Source of the DNA: Todiramphus chloris collaris
Lineage: Eukaryota > Chordata > Aves > Coraciiformes > Alcedinidae
NCBI GenBank assembly: GCA_025345505.1
Contig: JANVCC010000152.1
Coordinates: 3,295,318-3,359,317 of the forward strand
Direction: 5' to 3'
Length of the DNA stretch: 64,000 bases
Shown one piece after another: positions 50,303 through 62,138 of this stretch. The position numbers and the translations under genes are program-made. The notes under the pieces are model-generated. The model was not told the DNA's origin. It saw nothing but the letters and a program-made list of their open reading frames with translations, and did no database searches. How positions within the stretch are numbered: the first letter of the stretch is position 1; each line of letters begins with the position of its first letter.

Positions 50303-53300
50303 CTCATTTTCTTTCCTCCTGAAATCTGACTGTTAAGGACTTGCCTTCCAAATTTCTTCACCTTTTCCCAGTTCTTATATGCTCCTTTCTTTCACATACA
50401 AAATTTGTGCACAATTGCTTACACAAAACCCATGCTTGTACATTAATTTTCACTAAGAAAAGATGTCTGTTTTCCATGTTCTAGACCAAGATCTGAAACT
50501 ACTATGATACCTGCAGTGCTGTTCTCACAAATTTTCAAAACATCATCGTGTAATTTCCCTGTTATAGTGAGCAGAATAGCAACAAGCATGGGTTGAAAAA
50601 TGTTGTAGAAATTCTATATGTTTCAAATTCCCCTGAGATTCACAGAGCAGATGTGAACAGAAGTGAGAAGGACTCCGATTTTCTCCCCACTAGACTTTTT
50701 GCTTAGCACAAGTAGCCAGGACTTTTCAGACTTTTGGAATGCTTTTGTTCTTAATATCACATAGAAACTCTGGGGATTGGCAAAGGATTAAAGATGACTG
50801 GAAAATGGAATTTTCCTCCCTGGAAAAAATATTTATTACTTATGTCACATGGGGAGTTTTTCAGAAACAGAATGTACTTCTGAAAAGCAAGAACAAGCCT
50901 TTCCTGAAAGGAAATATTCACAGGATTTCCATTTTTTGACAATTAAGAGGTAATTTTCCAGTGTGTTCTTTCTGTCTGAATCTTCAAACTCTCTAACTGA
51001 AGCTCAAGAAAGCAGATGCCTGAGGCGCCAGAGAGCCAAACTAATGAAAAATATTAGGCTGTATCAGCACTCATTTGATCATCTAATGGGATCCTGTCCC
51101 AAACTTTTCAGTGCGTGTAAAAATACAAATACATACTCTCTGCTTGCACTGTTGTTTCACCACAGAAACATCATTTTTTTCTCATTTGAAGTAAAATTCT
51201 TAACAGATAATGTTCAAATGCACTTCCTGAGGAAGCAGGGATCATTTAAAAATGAGGTTGTTGTGGCCCAACAAGAAACCTGCTAATGCAGGTTTACACA
51301 GCTGCACACATTACTGTGGATAAAACTAAGAAGCCTTTCAAATGACCATAGGATAAGCCTGGAGTGAATATGCAGGAGAATAGCAATTTTCTCACATAAA
51401 ACTTACACTTACTACAAGACAAGTAAAGATTTGGATTTGATGCTTCTCTATTTTGTTTATGCACATGAATTATCCAGTCATTGTGTGGCAGGGACTGAAC
51501 AAGGACCTGAATACTGAGAAGGGACCATATGTGTTTATACCTACATCAGTGATTTTCTATGACTGGAGTGTCTGATGAAGTGGGACAAGGACTTTTTGGG
51601 TGGTTTTGTTTGTGGATGAGCACACAGATCTACACACATGCATTTAACTACATTCACATAGACAACCGTGTACATATTCTCATATCTTTGTGCATATATA
51701 TATTATACACAAGCTTGTGAAAGGTCAAGATGCTTAATTATACTTCACATGCTACAGTCTCAGTGTGAAAACAATTTTTTCTTAATAAAACATAAAAGTT
51801 AAAAAAAATTATTAAAAAAAACCCAAAAGAAAACAATTAGGGGAAACATCTACCATGAAGTAATCCCTGGTCTCTCCTTCATTTCACAACTGGCATTCTC
51901 AAAGTCTGTTACCCAGCTCCTGCAGCTCTCTGCATGATCACAGGGAGAAACACACAAGAAATGCAGTATTTCATTAACCCAGATGGGTTAGGGAATGCAA
52001 GGAAAGATACTGTATCCATGAGAATTTGTTGCTTATAATGCTACAGTGAGCTGTATACCCAACTCTCACAGGTTACATGCTTGTATTATCAGGGATGCTG
52101 TGGAATTGTTCATAGATTATGCTTAGAAACTGCAAATTACCTCACTCCCTGCTTGCCTTCCCTCACTTTTAACCTTCCTGCTGCCTCCATGAAAATCCCT
52201 TTTCATTTGGGCTTTGTGAATGGGAGTAATGTGGGGCACTATAAGCTCCTACCCTGATGTCTTCCCTCACAAACCATGTGAGATCAGGCGACCTCGAATA
52301 TAAGTCTGTCATGAAGCTTATGTTTCAGTTTTTCATAAGCCACTGAACTGGATAAAGCAACTGACTGTTCTGTCAAAGGGTGAGATTCACTCTTACAATG
52401 ATAATATGATTTTTTTTTTTCAGATATCAAGTAATATTCCTATTTGCTGTTTGAGCTTTAAGCACAGTTTTTCCAACATACCATCTAACATACATAGGAC
52501 AGGAGACATTTCTCTATTTGGAGCCCTTGAGATAATCTCCACTTTTATTATTTATATAAATCATGAAAAATGGCATTTTTCACCTCTGCTGCCTGCTAAA
52601 ATACTCCGTGCAACATTCACAGAGGTGTTTCGTTTATATAGCTGTGCTAATTTTCCTCTGTCACCTTCCTCTTCATGCTGAAATGAAAAAAGCTTAATTC
52701 ATTAAGGCTTGTAAGGGGCTTAAATTGTACTGGCTGGCACAAATTATAGAAATGTAGCAAAGTTTATCTTCTGTAAAATGTGGAAAGGTGGAGTTTGGAT
52801 GAAAGATGATTCTCAGAAATAATATTCATTGGGTTTTAGCACATGGTCATGTTGCATAATTCCATTCCTGCTCACAAAGAATAATGACAAAACTACTGGC
52901 ACTACCTTACTCCAATTAGTTTTAGCCTTTGCTTTGGCCTCCCTGAGGCTAATATGCAGCTCTATCTGTTCTAAAGATAACTGTAGCATTCAGTCCTCAA
53001 TATATTCAGGTGGACCATAAGCCAATATTCCCTTTGAATTATTGTATGACAAATAAGCACAGCTTTTGTGTTGAGAAACACAGATTGACAGACTGAACTG
53101 AGAGATTGCAGCTCCATCTCTAGTCTCTAGCCCAGGGTGGCTGTGACTCCCAGAAGCCAGCAGGGCATCTGTCAGTGAATGATCACTGTAAGTTTGCCCA
53201 GGTTTTAGGGTATTGAAGAAGCAGGTTTGAAGGACCTCAGTCCTGCTGAGCTGCCCCAGTGTTAGAATATACTTCAAAGGTGTTCACCCTGAGCTACTCT

Positions 53301-53484
53301 TGAGAACTGTAACTCCATTATGGCAAGGTGAAATAAATATTGCTTTATATTACTATTCCAAGCTGTACACAATGGCAACTCAGGAGCAGCTTCATAGCCT
53401 TACTATATGACACAAAGATAAGACAGCTTCAGACATTTCAGTGTAATGATTTAATATCCTTATATTATTATTCTCCTAAGCATC
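50303..53484. other. Unique non-coding stretch
   Basis: No gene is supported. A patch at about 52540-52745 is rich in TAAT and TTTATATA motifs and may be conserved non-coding sequence. A 107-codon frame at 50963-51286 has no family resemblance. Confidence 0.5.
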
Positions 53485-53560
53485 CTTTGCTGACCATTGT
53501 CTGAGATGAGATACAGATAGAAAAATTGTCTGACCCAGTATGGCAGCTCTTACACTCTGA
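53485..53560 (+). mobile_element. Ancient CR1/L3-like 3' end
   Basis: The block TTGTCTGACCCAGTATGGCA followed by GCTCTTACACTCTGATC closely matches the 3' terminus of the old CR1/L3 lineage (consensus 'ggtctgacccagtatggcagttcttatgttc'). The upstream CCATTGTCTGAGATGAGATA block corresponds to the 'gacaggatactgggct' portion. It is a short relic without coding sequence. Confidence 0.7.
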
Positions 53561-56500
53561 TCTCATGAAAAGTTGCTCTGAAATCCTCCATCAGATTTGC
53601 ATGAAAATGGAACAGTAGAATCTGATGCCAGTTTTGTCTATTTACAGTTGTTTAATTTCTGGATGCTCTAACAATCATACTATTGTGTTGGCCTTTTAAT
53701 ACTGAAATGTTTTGAAAACAGTATTTAATATGTCCTGCCCAATATGGAGGCTAAAACCAAACAATGGAAGCGTGATTCAAGTAATGAAATAGTGTCTTAA
53801 AAATAAGAATAGAAAATATAAATCAATAAAAAGGAAAAGCATTGAATTTGTCTTGTTATTTCCTTCCAAACAACAGCAGATAAGAGCAATTTCAAAGCCA
53901 CTGTGGGTTTCTCAGGCTCGACGTTGCTGTTGTACTTTATCCTGCTGCTGCTAGAATTTTCATTCTCTGGAAGTATGTCAGACCTTTTCAGAGTATTCTG
54001 CATTGGCAAAGTTGAAGTCAAATCACTGACTTTAAAGCAGAAAACTAATACTAATGTTATTTTCCCTCCCAAGTAACTACTAGCTCATTCTATATGATTG
54101 GTAAAATATAGTACAGTAATAGTCCATATCTTTTTGATCTGTAAAAGTGTCAATACAAAGGTTTTGACTGTTACTACAGACAGTAAAATTTTTGCCCCAC
54201 TCTTGTAAAGGGCACTTTGCTATTGGCTTCTTTGAGGCCAGGCTTCTTATCAATTTAATATCACCTTCATAGAACTCTGTAAGGGACGTTTGTAACTAAA
54301 GTTAAAGCAGGAAAATTTCAAAAGCAAGTTTGTCATGGCATCCTTGTTTCAGTGCCTTTCTTCTGAACATTGTTCTTTTTTTAGGGGAAGGGTAAAGACA
54401 AGGAGAGAAAGCCTCCTAGTTCACAAAAGGATTGCTTCCAAACTGAAGGCCACTGGGAATAGGCAAGATGTACTTGCCTGTTTATATACTTGCCTGTTCA
54501 GTAACCACATTAATGTCCGTTGTCTTAAAATTATGAGCTTTTTGATGATCAGGATAGCATCTGTTCTGATCTTCTACTCCAACTAAGAAACTGACATTTT
54601 TGTAATGTAATGTCAAGATTTCCAGTATAGGGAAATCTGACAAACACATGGTATATTCTGTATCAGCCTTCCTGCTATGCCCAAATCCTCCATGTATCAC
54701 TCACAAAGAGAATATGATAAATCTCAAAACTGTTGGACTTTCCATGCATATATGTATATGTATGTGCAAAGTACCTCTTTTTCCTGATGTTCAGTTCTTC
54801 AGGTGATGGAGTAGACTCAAAGCATCCATCTACTGAGCTCAGGTATTCCTTACATTCAGAGGAAAAAAGAAATGTGTGTAGCAGTAACACCATTTATCAC
54901 TGTTCCACTACCAGTTTCCAGGGTCTATTTGAACACTAGCATGATCACATAGATAGGCCAGGGAATGCTTCCAGCATCAATTGCAAGAGAACAGAAGAAA
55001 TCCCATTTACCTCCACTGCAGGATCAGGATAGATGATGCTTGAAACTGAGGCTAACTAAAGCTGTATATCTGTTGAGAAGATAAATCTCAGGGGGAGATA
55101 TAAAGCAGGGTAGATTAGTCACAGGAGATCAGGACACTTTGTTTAAGGTTACTTTATTGAAGTAGTAAATAAAAGCTGTTATCTGATGGTCCTACAAGTA
55201 GTGAAACCAATCAGTTTCCTCATACTGAACTCTGTCATAAACATTTATAGCCAATACACTATGGCTTTGGTGAACAAGACTGTGCAGTCCTCATCATATG
55301 AGATGATCTTTTCTGGAAAACATCTACAATATAGAAAGATTTTGTTTCTCATACCACACCCAACCTTCAGACAAATACCACTGACATTATTTCTGGCCAA
55401 ATTATTTGAATGAAGCTTCTTCTTCCTACCTAAGAATTTTCCACTAAAACCCCCTTGTATTAGAGGGAAGTTTAATTCCCTTTTCTTGAAATGTGTCTAA
55501 GATATCTGAGGGAATAAATTTGTAGTTTATTGAGAGGAACCTGACCCATGTTTTCACTGCAAGCCATGAGACAGCAACTCCCTCTAACCATATTTTACAG
55601 TCAGAATCTCACTTCTGCCAGACAAAAATGCATTTTACGCAAGTTAGAATCTGAACTCTCTACACTGCTCAGTCGAGTTGCAAACCAGGAAAGAAGCAGA
55701 TACATGATGCTAATCACTCCTCCGCTGGTTCCTCACTCTGAATATTGCTTTGACTAATTAAAACCCCCTCAAGTGTACATGGAAATGCCAGTGCACACTG
55801 TGTGAGAAAGACAGGCAGCATTGCGGCAGTTATAGAGAGGTGGTGCATGAAATGTTCCTAATGTAAGACAGGCATTCAGACAAAGAGGCCGGACAACTCC
55901 TGGCCTTGATCCCTGCATCACCTTCAGACTTTGAAGCCTAGGAAGAAAATGCTTTTCAGACCATTTAACGTCACTGAACCATTCTCACTTTGGATCTGAT
56001 CTCTGAAATGGTATTTCATTATTTTGGTCTGTTCTCAATACTAAATGGATGGAGAACAAAACTGGACCTCTTGTTCATACTCATGAGTATAAATTCTCAG
56101 GGCTGTAGCAAAACAAGTATGAAGATGTCATGGCAAACAAGGGCAGAAACACCAGGCTGAAGGGCATTAAGGCAATATTGAGACAGTATTTCTCTCTACA
56201 CCATCAGTTCCCTTAGACACCATGAAATTATTTCTTTCAGAGTAGATCGGATCAGCTGTCCTCTCTCTTTGGCCTATCCTGAACATTTCTATTTACACTC
56301 CCTATGGACGTGTAAGTCAAAATAGATTATCACAATTTTGCAACTTAGATGCTTGGAAGATTGTCACACACCTGTGCTAAATGCACTAAGAACAGAACCT
56401 TCAAGATACCTCTTTGAAATTATTACCCGTAAGCCAAGCATGAGATTTCAGTATACTTCTGGGCAAAGACTTAAGGGCAGCATATCAGACTAAATGGAAA

Positions 56501-58049
56501 GTAACAATTTTGGAGAATGGAGCTTCTAATCTGATTCTGGGGAATTATAGTTTGACATTGCTTTGTCTTTATCCTTGCAAAGGCCTTTTTTTCCCTTGCC
56601 ACAGTGAGGTCTTTCTACTATTCACATTAGCAGCTTTACATGAGCCTTCATAATTGTTTTTTATAAAATACGTTGATTTCTATCATCCTGTTTAATGATG
56701 TGCTACATTGTTTATAAGATAATGCAATGAACCCACTTTGAACTCATTCTATTATCCCATAAGTAATGCAATAAACTGCTTAACAGGGCAATTAAATCAA
56801 GTGATTTCAGGTTAATGTTATTAGACAGTGTTCAGGAACACGCAACTTTTGTTTTGAGGATTGGCTTACCCTCTTAAATATTGGAAAATGTACTTTACTA
56901 ATGTTTTTATTTGTATTCCCTAAGGTACTAATCACATTATTCATTGCTGAGGACCAGAAATATTATAGCAGCTTTCCAAACAGAGGAGAGAGTTAGTGTA
57001 GCCTCTAGTAACTTGTGACAAAGCAATGGATTTAATAACCTTGGAGAACTCCCCGGGTTATTATGTAGCAGTGTTCGAAGTGTAGAAAAAAGAAAAAAAA
57101 AAGACATTTCATTATACACAGAGAGTAGAAAATCAAATACATAAAAGAAACATAAAGGTTAAATACATTATGCTGTTAAAAAAAATCTGAATGCTCAACC
57201 TGATTTTAATTTTTGAAAGGGATCTTAATGAATATTTTTAGACAGCACCACTTTTTTCCCTATATCTTTTTTTGGCCCACCCAAAAATATAATTCAAATA
57301 CTCTGCACCACACAGAATTTCATTAGGAACAGTTCCAGTGAAATTAAATCTCTATTGTGCATCTTGAGTCTGCTCTAATGATTACTGCTCCACTGAGTAT
57401 GTAATTTAAAGTCTCTTGTTAATAGATGAGGTGCTGAACACCAACAGCTAGCTTCCAAACTTCATAGCTGAAGAGCTATCTTGCTTACAGCCAGGAAAAT
57501 CTACTTCCACTTGGACTTCCATGGAATGATACTGACATCTAACAGTAGTTGGAATAATCCTAATTGAATATGACTCTATAATTTCAAAAGGGGTCTGATA
57601 TTTTTCTTAACAAGCTCAGTAAGACTTATGTATTTCAAAAATTAGGAACAACTGTGAAATTCTTACCTGGATTCAGGTGTTCAAAATATGTCTAAAAAGA
57701 TTATGTTAATCAAACAAGTGAAATAAGCAATAGTTAAGTGCATTATGTTGTTAAGAAAGTGACTGCAGTTATTTTGAATTGAAAGAAATTAAAAAAAAAA
57801 CACAGAGAAAATAATAAATATTGGAGTTACTCATTTTGACATTTCAAGACTTAATATATTTTTTTTTTTTTTTTTAGTGTGTAAGCTATTATCTTGAAGG
57901 AGATGTTTTGCTGTATGCAAAACACTACATTTATATATTTAGATTTTGGTTCACCATCAAACATTAAACCAGTTGCTTGCTGAACTCTAATGACAAGGCT
58001 AAATTTTTTAAAGAGATCTCCTCCTCCATATATGGAGAGATGGGGCTTC
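53561..58049. other. Unique non-coding stretch
   Basis: No gene is supported. A T17 run lies at 57859-57875. The region 56640-56835 has clustered homeodomain-type motifs and is a candidate conserved element. A perfect 14-bp palindrome, CTCCATATATGGAG, lies at 58024-58037 immediately beside the CR1 tail. Confidence 0.5.
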
Positions 58050-58667
58050 ACAGAATCACAAAATCACTGAATGGTCGAGGTTGGAAAAGACATCTGGAGG
58101 TCATCTTGCCCAACTCCAACCCTGCTCAAGCAGGGACCTCTAGACCCTGTTGCCCAGGACCACATCCAGATAGCTTCCAAATATCTCCAGGGATGGAGAT
58201 TCCACAACCTCCCTGGGCAATCTGTGCCAGTCATGTCACCCTCCTAGTGAAAAATTGTTTCCTGATGTTCAGAGGGAACCTCCTGTATTTCAGTTTGTGC
58301 CCACTGCCTCTGGTCCTGACACTGAGCACCACTGAAAATATGCCATCTCCATCTTTCTTACACCCTCACTTCAAGTATTTATAGTCATTGATAAGATCTC
58401 CCTGTGCCTCCTCTTCTCCAGGCAGAACAGTTCCAGCTCTCTCAGCCTTTCCTCATAGGAGAGATGCCCCCGTCCCTTAATTGTCTTGGTGGACTTTGGA
58501 CTATCTCCATTACATCCATGGCTCTCCTGTACCAGGGAACACCACATGTGTGGTCACCTCCCCAGTGCCAAGTAGAGGGGAAGGATCACCTTTCTCAGTG
58601 AGGTGGTAATACTTTGCCTTTGCAGCCCAGGATTCTGTTTGCCACCTTTGTGGTAAGGACAGTCTGC
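58050..58667 (-). mobile_element. CR1 LINE, 3' segment of an interrupted copy
   Basis: Minus-strand CR1. Its tail begins at 58050 (CAGAATCACAAAATCACTGA) and continues with GGTCGAGGTTGGAAAAGACA. Successive blocks follow the ORF2 C-terminus in reverse: AACCTCCCTGGGCAATCTGT, the TATTTATAGTCATTGATAAG block, CTCTTCTCCAGGCAGAACAG and TTTGCAGCCCAGGATTCTGT. At 58667 the homology stops within 'GGTAAGGACAGTCTGC'. It resumes after the LTR at about 59015 with 'TCTCATGTTCAACTTGGTGG', which is the next part of the CR1 sequence. That split is direct evidence that the LTR inserted into this CR1 copy. Confidence 0.93.
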
Positions 58668-58729
58668 TGTTGCAGAGGAATAAGGATGCCACACACGACC
58701 AATGTGATCAAAGTAAACAATGACGACCC

Positions 58730-58735
58730 TTTATT
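58730..58735 (-). terminator. LTR poly(A) signal AATAAA
   Basis: TTTATT on the plus strand gives AATAAA on the minus strand, lying just downstream of the LTR TATA box. In this LTR group the same arrangement marks the R region, where transcripts both start and are polyadenylated. Confidence 0.6.
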
Positions 58736-58750
58736 GCTATACACACCCGG

Positions 58751-58758
58751 TTTATATA
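58751..58758 (-). promoter_or_regulatory. LTR TATA box
   Basis: TTTATATA on the plus strand reads TATATAAA on the minus strand. With the CCAAT-type boxes and E-box upstream it forms a compact promoter that would transcribe leftward, through the remaining CR1 toward lower coordinates. Activity is not shown by sequence alone. Confidence 0.6.
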
Positions 58759-59014
58759 GCTCACGCAACTAGCCATGTGCCCATAAACAGATCACAATTG
58801 GTTGCAAGTGTCCACGTGTCCTTTCTTGATTGGTTCCCTGCAGGCAGTCAGGCAGCAACCAGTCTATCGTGATAGCTTTCCATACCCGGAACTGTGTTGG
58901 CCTGCTTCCCTTTCCTGACACACACCACCTACTGTCCTTCAGTCGATCTCCATCTTGTTATCCTTCAGACAACAGGTTATAGTTTGGATTCCCCATGTGT
59001 ACTAATATCCCACA

Positions 59015-59500
59015 TGCTATCTCATGTTCAACTTGGTGGACACCGGGACCCTTGGGTTGTTTTCTGCCAAGCTGCTTTTCAAATGGGTGGCCTTTATCAT
59101 ATATTGGTGACTAGAGTTGTTCCTCCTCAGGTGTAAGATTTTGCACCTTGTGGAACTTCATGAGGTTCCTGTCAGCCCATTTCTCCTGTCTGACAAGGTC
59201 CCTCTGGATGGTAGTGCATCCTTCTGGTGTATCTGTCATTCCTCCTAGTTTTTTGTCATCATCAAACTCACTGAAGATATGGTCTGCCTCATCATCCAGA
59301 TCATTAATGAAGATACTAAATGGGACCGGATGCAGTATTGACCTCTCTGATACGCTTCTAGTTATGGGCCTTCAACTAGACTTTGTGCTACTGGTCACTA
59401 CCCTCTAGGCCTGGCCACTAAGCCAGTTTTCAATCCACTTTACTGTCTTCTCAACCAGCTCCTACCAGGTTCTTATGGATTGCCAGTGACAAATACACTG
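59015..59500 (-). mobile_element. CR1 LINE, RT segment of the interrupted copy
   Basis: Continuation of the minus-strand CR1 beyond the LTR. The reverse complement contains the polymerase box as SEFDDDKKLGG (codons at about 59241-59273). The two catalytic aspartates of the FxDD motif are kept although flanking residues differ from the usual FADDTKLGG. Nearby blocks correspond to LNIFINDLDDEADHIF (59265-59310) and the region before the next LTR. Stops and frameshifts break the frame. Homology fades at about 59490, shortly before the second LTR. Confidence 0.88.
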
Positions 59501-59528
59501 TCTGCAAAGTGTGTATAGCTATACCAAA
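59501..59528 (-). other. Possible retroviral leader with primer-binding site
   Basis: On the minus strand, directly after the LTR 3' end, the sequence reads TTTGGTATAGC. A TTTGGT start is how primer-binding sites of the ERVL group begin after the LTR (tRNA-Leu type). If so, the LTR is the 5' LTR of a provirus truncated after only a few dozen bases. The match is short and the rest of the site is diverged. Confidence 0.3.
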
Positions 59529-60070
59529 TGTGTTAAATTAAAGAGCAGCTCAGTAAAATTTCTGAGTTTCCTGGGCACACACTCTGAAAGTCTGCTTCTT
59601 ACCCAAAGGCGTTCCTATGGGGGGTGGAAGCGAGGTTCCGCCTGTCAACTGATCCTATGAATCAGAGATGATCAGTGATAGTATTCACTTGTCCACGATG
59701 ATGTCTTCCCTGACATACCCCCTTACTTAAACCATTTTTATAATAATTTTTACCTTCAAGGTGGAGCTTGAATCACTCTGGTCATAAATACCTTTATTAT
59801 GATTGGCGTAAATTTATCTCACTTTGCTTTTAAAGATATAGCTGAAGAAAAGTCAAAGTGCAAGCTCAGTGAGGGGTGGTCGCACTTTGGAAGTGGGTAG
59901 CCTTTGGGCTGGAGGTGTGTTTTGGTGTTATAATGACATTATAATGATCAAAGTTTGCACAAAGAACAGTGCTTTGTCAAAAAATGACAGACTGTTTGCC
60001 CAGGGTCGCAAACAGGCAGCTTATCCTTCCTATAGTGCCACCAACTCCCCATCTATGCTGTGATCTCACA
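59529..60070 (-). mobile_element. ERVL-like LTR
   Basis: The region does not match CR1 although CR1 lies on both sides. Read on the minus strand it starts TGTG and ends CACA, about 542 bp. It contains a TATA-like TTTAAAAG (59827-59834 on plus as CTTTTAAA) and AATAAA (59793-59798 on plus as TTTATT) about 30 bases later. Its 3' end ACTGAGCTGCTCTTTAATTT followed by AACACA resembles chicken ERVL-type LTR ends as I remember them. No target-site duplication is visible. The right boundary is the less certain one; non-CR1 sequence continues to about 60255. Confidence 0.55.
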
Positions 60071-60255
60071 GGGCCTGGTCATGGAATCTTCACTTCACTC
60101 CATCTCCTGTGTTGCTTGCAGGCAGTGCTGCTTAGGGAACTGTTGTGAAATGGATTCCTGGCATACCAGCTGTGCTCTACCCTTAACGTTTCTCTGATGT
60201 TATACCTTTCCTTAATGTGTGAACAATGCTGCACCTTTACAATTATTTTTATTTC
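60071..60255. other. Unassigned sequence between LTR and CR1
   Basis: About 185 bp that match neither the CR1 copy nor the LTR clearly. They could be the outer part of a longer LTR, a diverged CR1 segment or a further insertion. Confidence 0.4.
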
Positions 60256-60575
60256 TAACTCACCTCCAGTCATTACTCCACACCTGGGCTCCTGAAGCTA
60301 GTAAAGACTGAGGCAAAAAAAAATAATTCAACCTTTTCCATGTTCTGTGTAATCAGGTCCCTCCTGTTGTTGAGCAATGAGCCCACATTTTCCTGAGTCT
60401 TCCTTGTGTCAGCTATGTACTTATAGAGGCTGTTGTTGTCTTTTAAGTCCCCAGCTAGATTCAGTTCCAGATTGGCTTTAACTTTCCTAAGTTCATCCCT
60501 GGATGATTGAACAATGTTTCTGTATTCTTTCCAGGTTACCTCTCCTTGCTTCCACCCTCTGTATGCCTCCACTCT
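60256..60575 (-). mobile_element. CR1 LINE, ORF2 linker segment of the interrupted copy
   Basis: The minus-strand frame 60572-60273 (99 codons, no stop) reads YRGWKQGEVTWKEYRNIVQS, then ELRKVKANLELNLAGDLKDN, KYIADTRKTQENVGSLL and FFASVFTSF. This is the conserved stretch between endonuclease and reverse transcriptase in CR1 ORF2. It belongs to the same orientation and order as the segments at 58050-59500. The N-terminal part of RT between the two is missing, replaced by the LTR-like insertion. Upstream homology ends near 60575, so the endonuclease is absent by 5' truncation. Confidence 0.93.
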
Positions 60576-62138
60576 CTATATGCTTTCACAGATTCATGTT
60601 GAGCTCTTTTGAAATTCCATCCTATGATCTGAAAAGATGACCTGATGTTTTCAACACCGATGAGCATTCAACAGCTTCCTACTGATACACTTAGGAAATG
60701 ATGCACCACTTCTGAGAAAAACTAAAATCATGTTTCATCACTATAGAGGAATTTTGGAACTTGGATTTTTCTTCTCAGATGTTTCACATAATCTCAAAGA
60801 TGAATTTCATTACATCCAAACAACCATTTTTCCCATATCAGCTAAAATCTCACTGCTTTTGAGTACTAGTGAAACTGTAGCTTCTTTAACTATTTGTCTT
60901 AGTCTGTATTTATTGTGATTTCTACTTTTTTTCAGTATGCAATTTTTTTTATATAAGTGCCTCACATCCAAGCATCTGATCTCTTTTTCATAAGTCTTTG
61001 CTATATTGTTCACATAAGTACCTTTCAGCCTGCTGCGTGGATATTTCATGAACAGCAAGAATACTTCACATTTATACACATTTTTAACATGTTCAAAGCA
61101 CTGAACAGACATTAATTAAGTAGGACAGAATTTTCAGAAGTGTCTAAAGGAATTAAATCCTGAGGTTCCCTGGAAATCAACTGGAGCAAGCAGCTAAACT
61201 CCTTGTGGGAATGTGGAAATCTCATTTGCAATCATAACAAAGCCTCAGTGACAGTAACTAGACCGCACTCTTTTAGATACAAACTGCTTCAAATACACAA
61301 TGAAGTAAATGCCCAAAGATCACAGATTCAGTAAGTGGCACTGCTAGCAGTTGAGCTTGAAAGTCTTCTCTCTATCTGTAAGCATGAGAGCCATGTTACA
61401 TGTTCTCCTTGAACATGTGATCCCATTCCCATTAAAAGATGGGGGAAAAAGCATTTGCTGAGGCTGAGGTGAACCTTATTTGGATGCTCTGAACTGCTTC
61501 TCACCTCAGAGAAGATGAAGGGGAGGCGCTGCTTGGTGGCCATGTGAAATTTCTAGACCTCATTTCAAAAAAATATATCTCATACAAACAGTAACTGAAA
61601 TCAAAAGAAAATTGAGGTTAAATTAATAGGTTTGAAAATTCGACACAAAGCAATGCATATCAGATTCATCTAACGGCAAAATGTATTTTTCTTTTGTTTT
61701 TTGTTTAGCATTGTTGTTGAACAATCTGAAAAACAGTTATGACTCAGCTGTACATAGCATTTCCCCACTCCAATTTTTCATTTCACCAAACTTGAAAAAT
61801 ATTATTTCACTCTGATTTATTTGACATTAAACTGAGCTACTTCAGTAGGGCTGAATTTATTATTAAAGATTATTTGAACGTTGCATCTCCTTGGTAATAT
61901 AGGGACTACATGCTAGTGAGTCAAATCTAAGTTACTTTTTCCACTATCTTTTTTTTCTTTTTGAGATGTCTGTCTCTAGCATAATTGACTAGCTAGTTCT
62001 AAAATGTAATTTATATCATTCAAATGGGTTTGGATTACATTATACTTAGAGAGGAAGAGTGAAATAGGAAATGCAAATTTGAGTTCATGAAAGTTTTTTA
62101 AAAGTGAACACTAATCCTTCAGGGACTCTGAACTTGAC

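Larger units (their letters stand above)
58668..59014 (-). mobile_element. Solo LTR, alpharetrovirus (ALV/EAV)-like
   Basis: About 347 bp inserted in a CR1 copy, starting TGT and ending ACA. On the minus strand it has two CCAAT-type boxes (ATTGG on plus at 58797-58801 and 58829-58833), a CACGTG E-box (58813-58818), a TATATAAA box (58751-58758) and, only about 15 bases further, AATAAA (58730-58735). A CACATTGGT block follows (58698-58707). TATA box and poly(A) signal lying almost adjacent with a short U5 is the layout of avian leukosis-group LTRs, and the length fits. No internal retroviral genes remain, so it is a recombination-derived solo LTR. Exact ends are uncertain by a few bases: candidate duplications (TCTGCTG left, CATGCTA right) do not match perfectly. 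Confidence 0.72.

Noticed and set aside
57977..58384. 135-codon open frame on the plus strand
   Set aside because: It is antisense to the CR1 copy starting at 58050.
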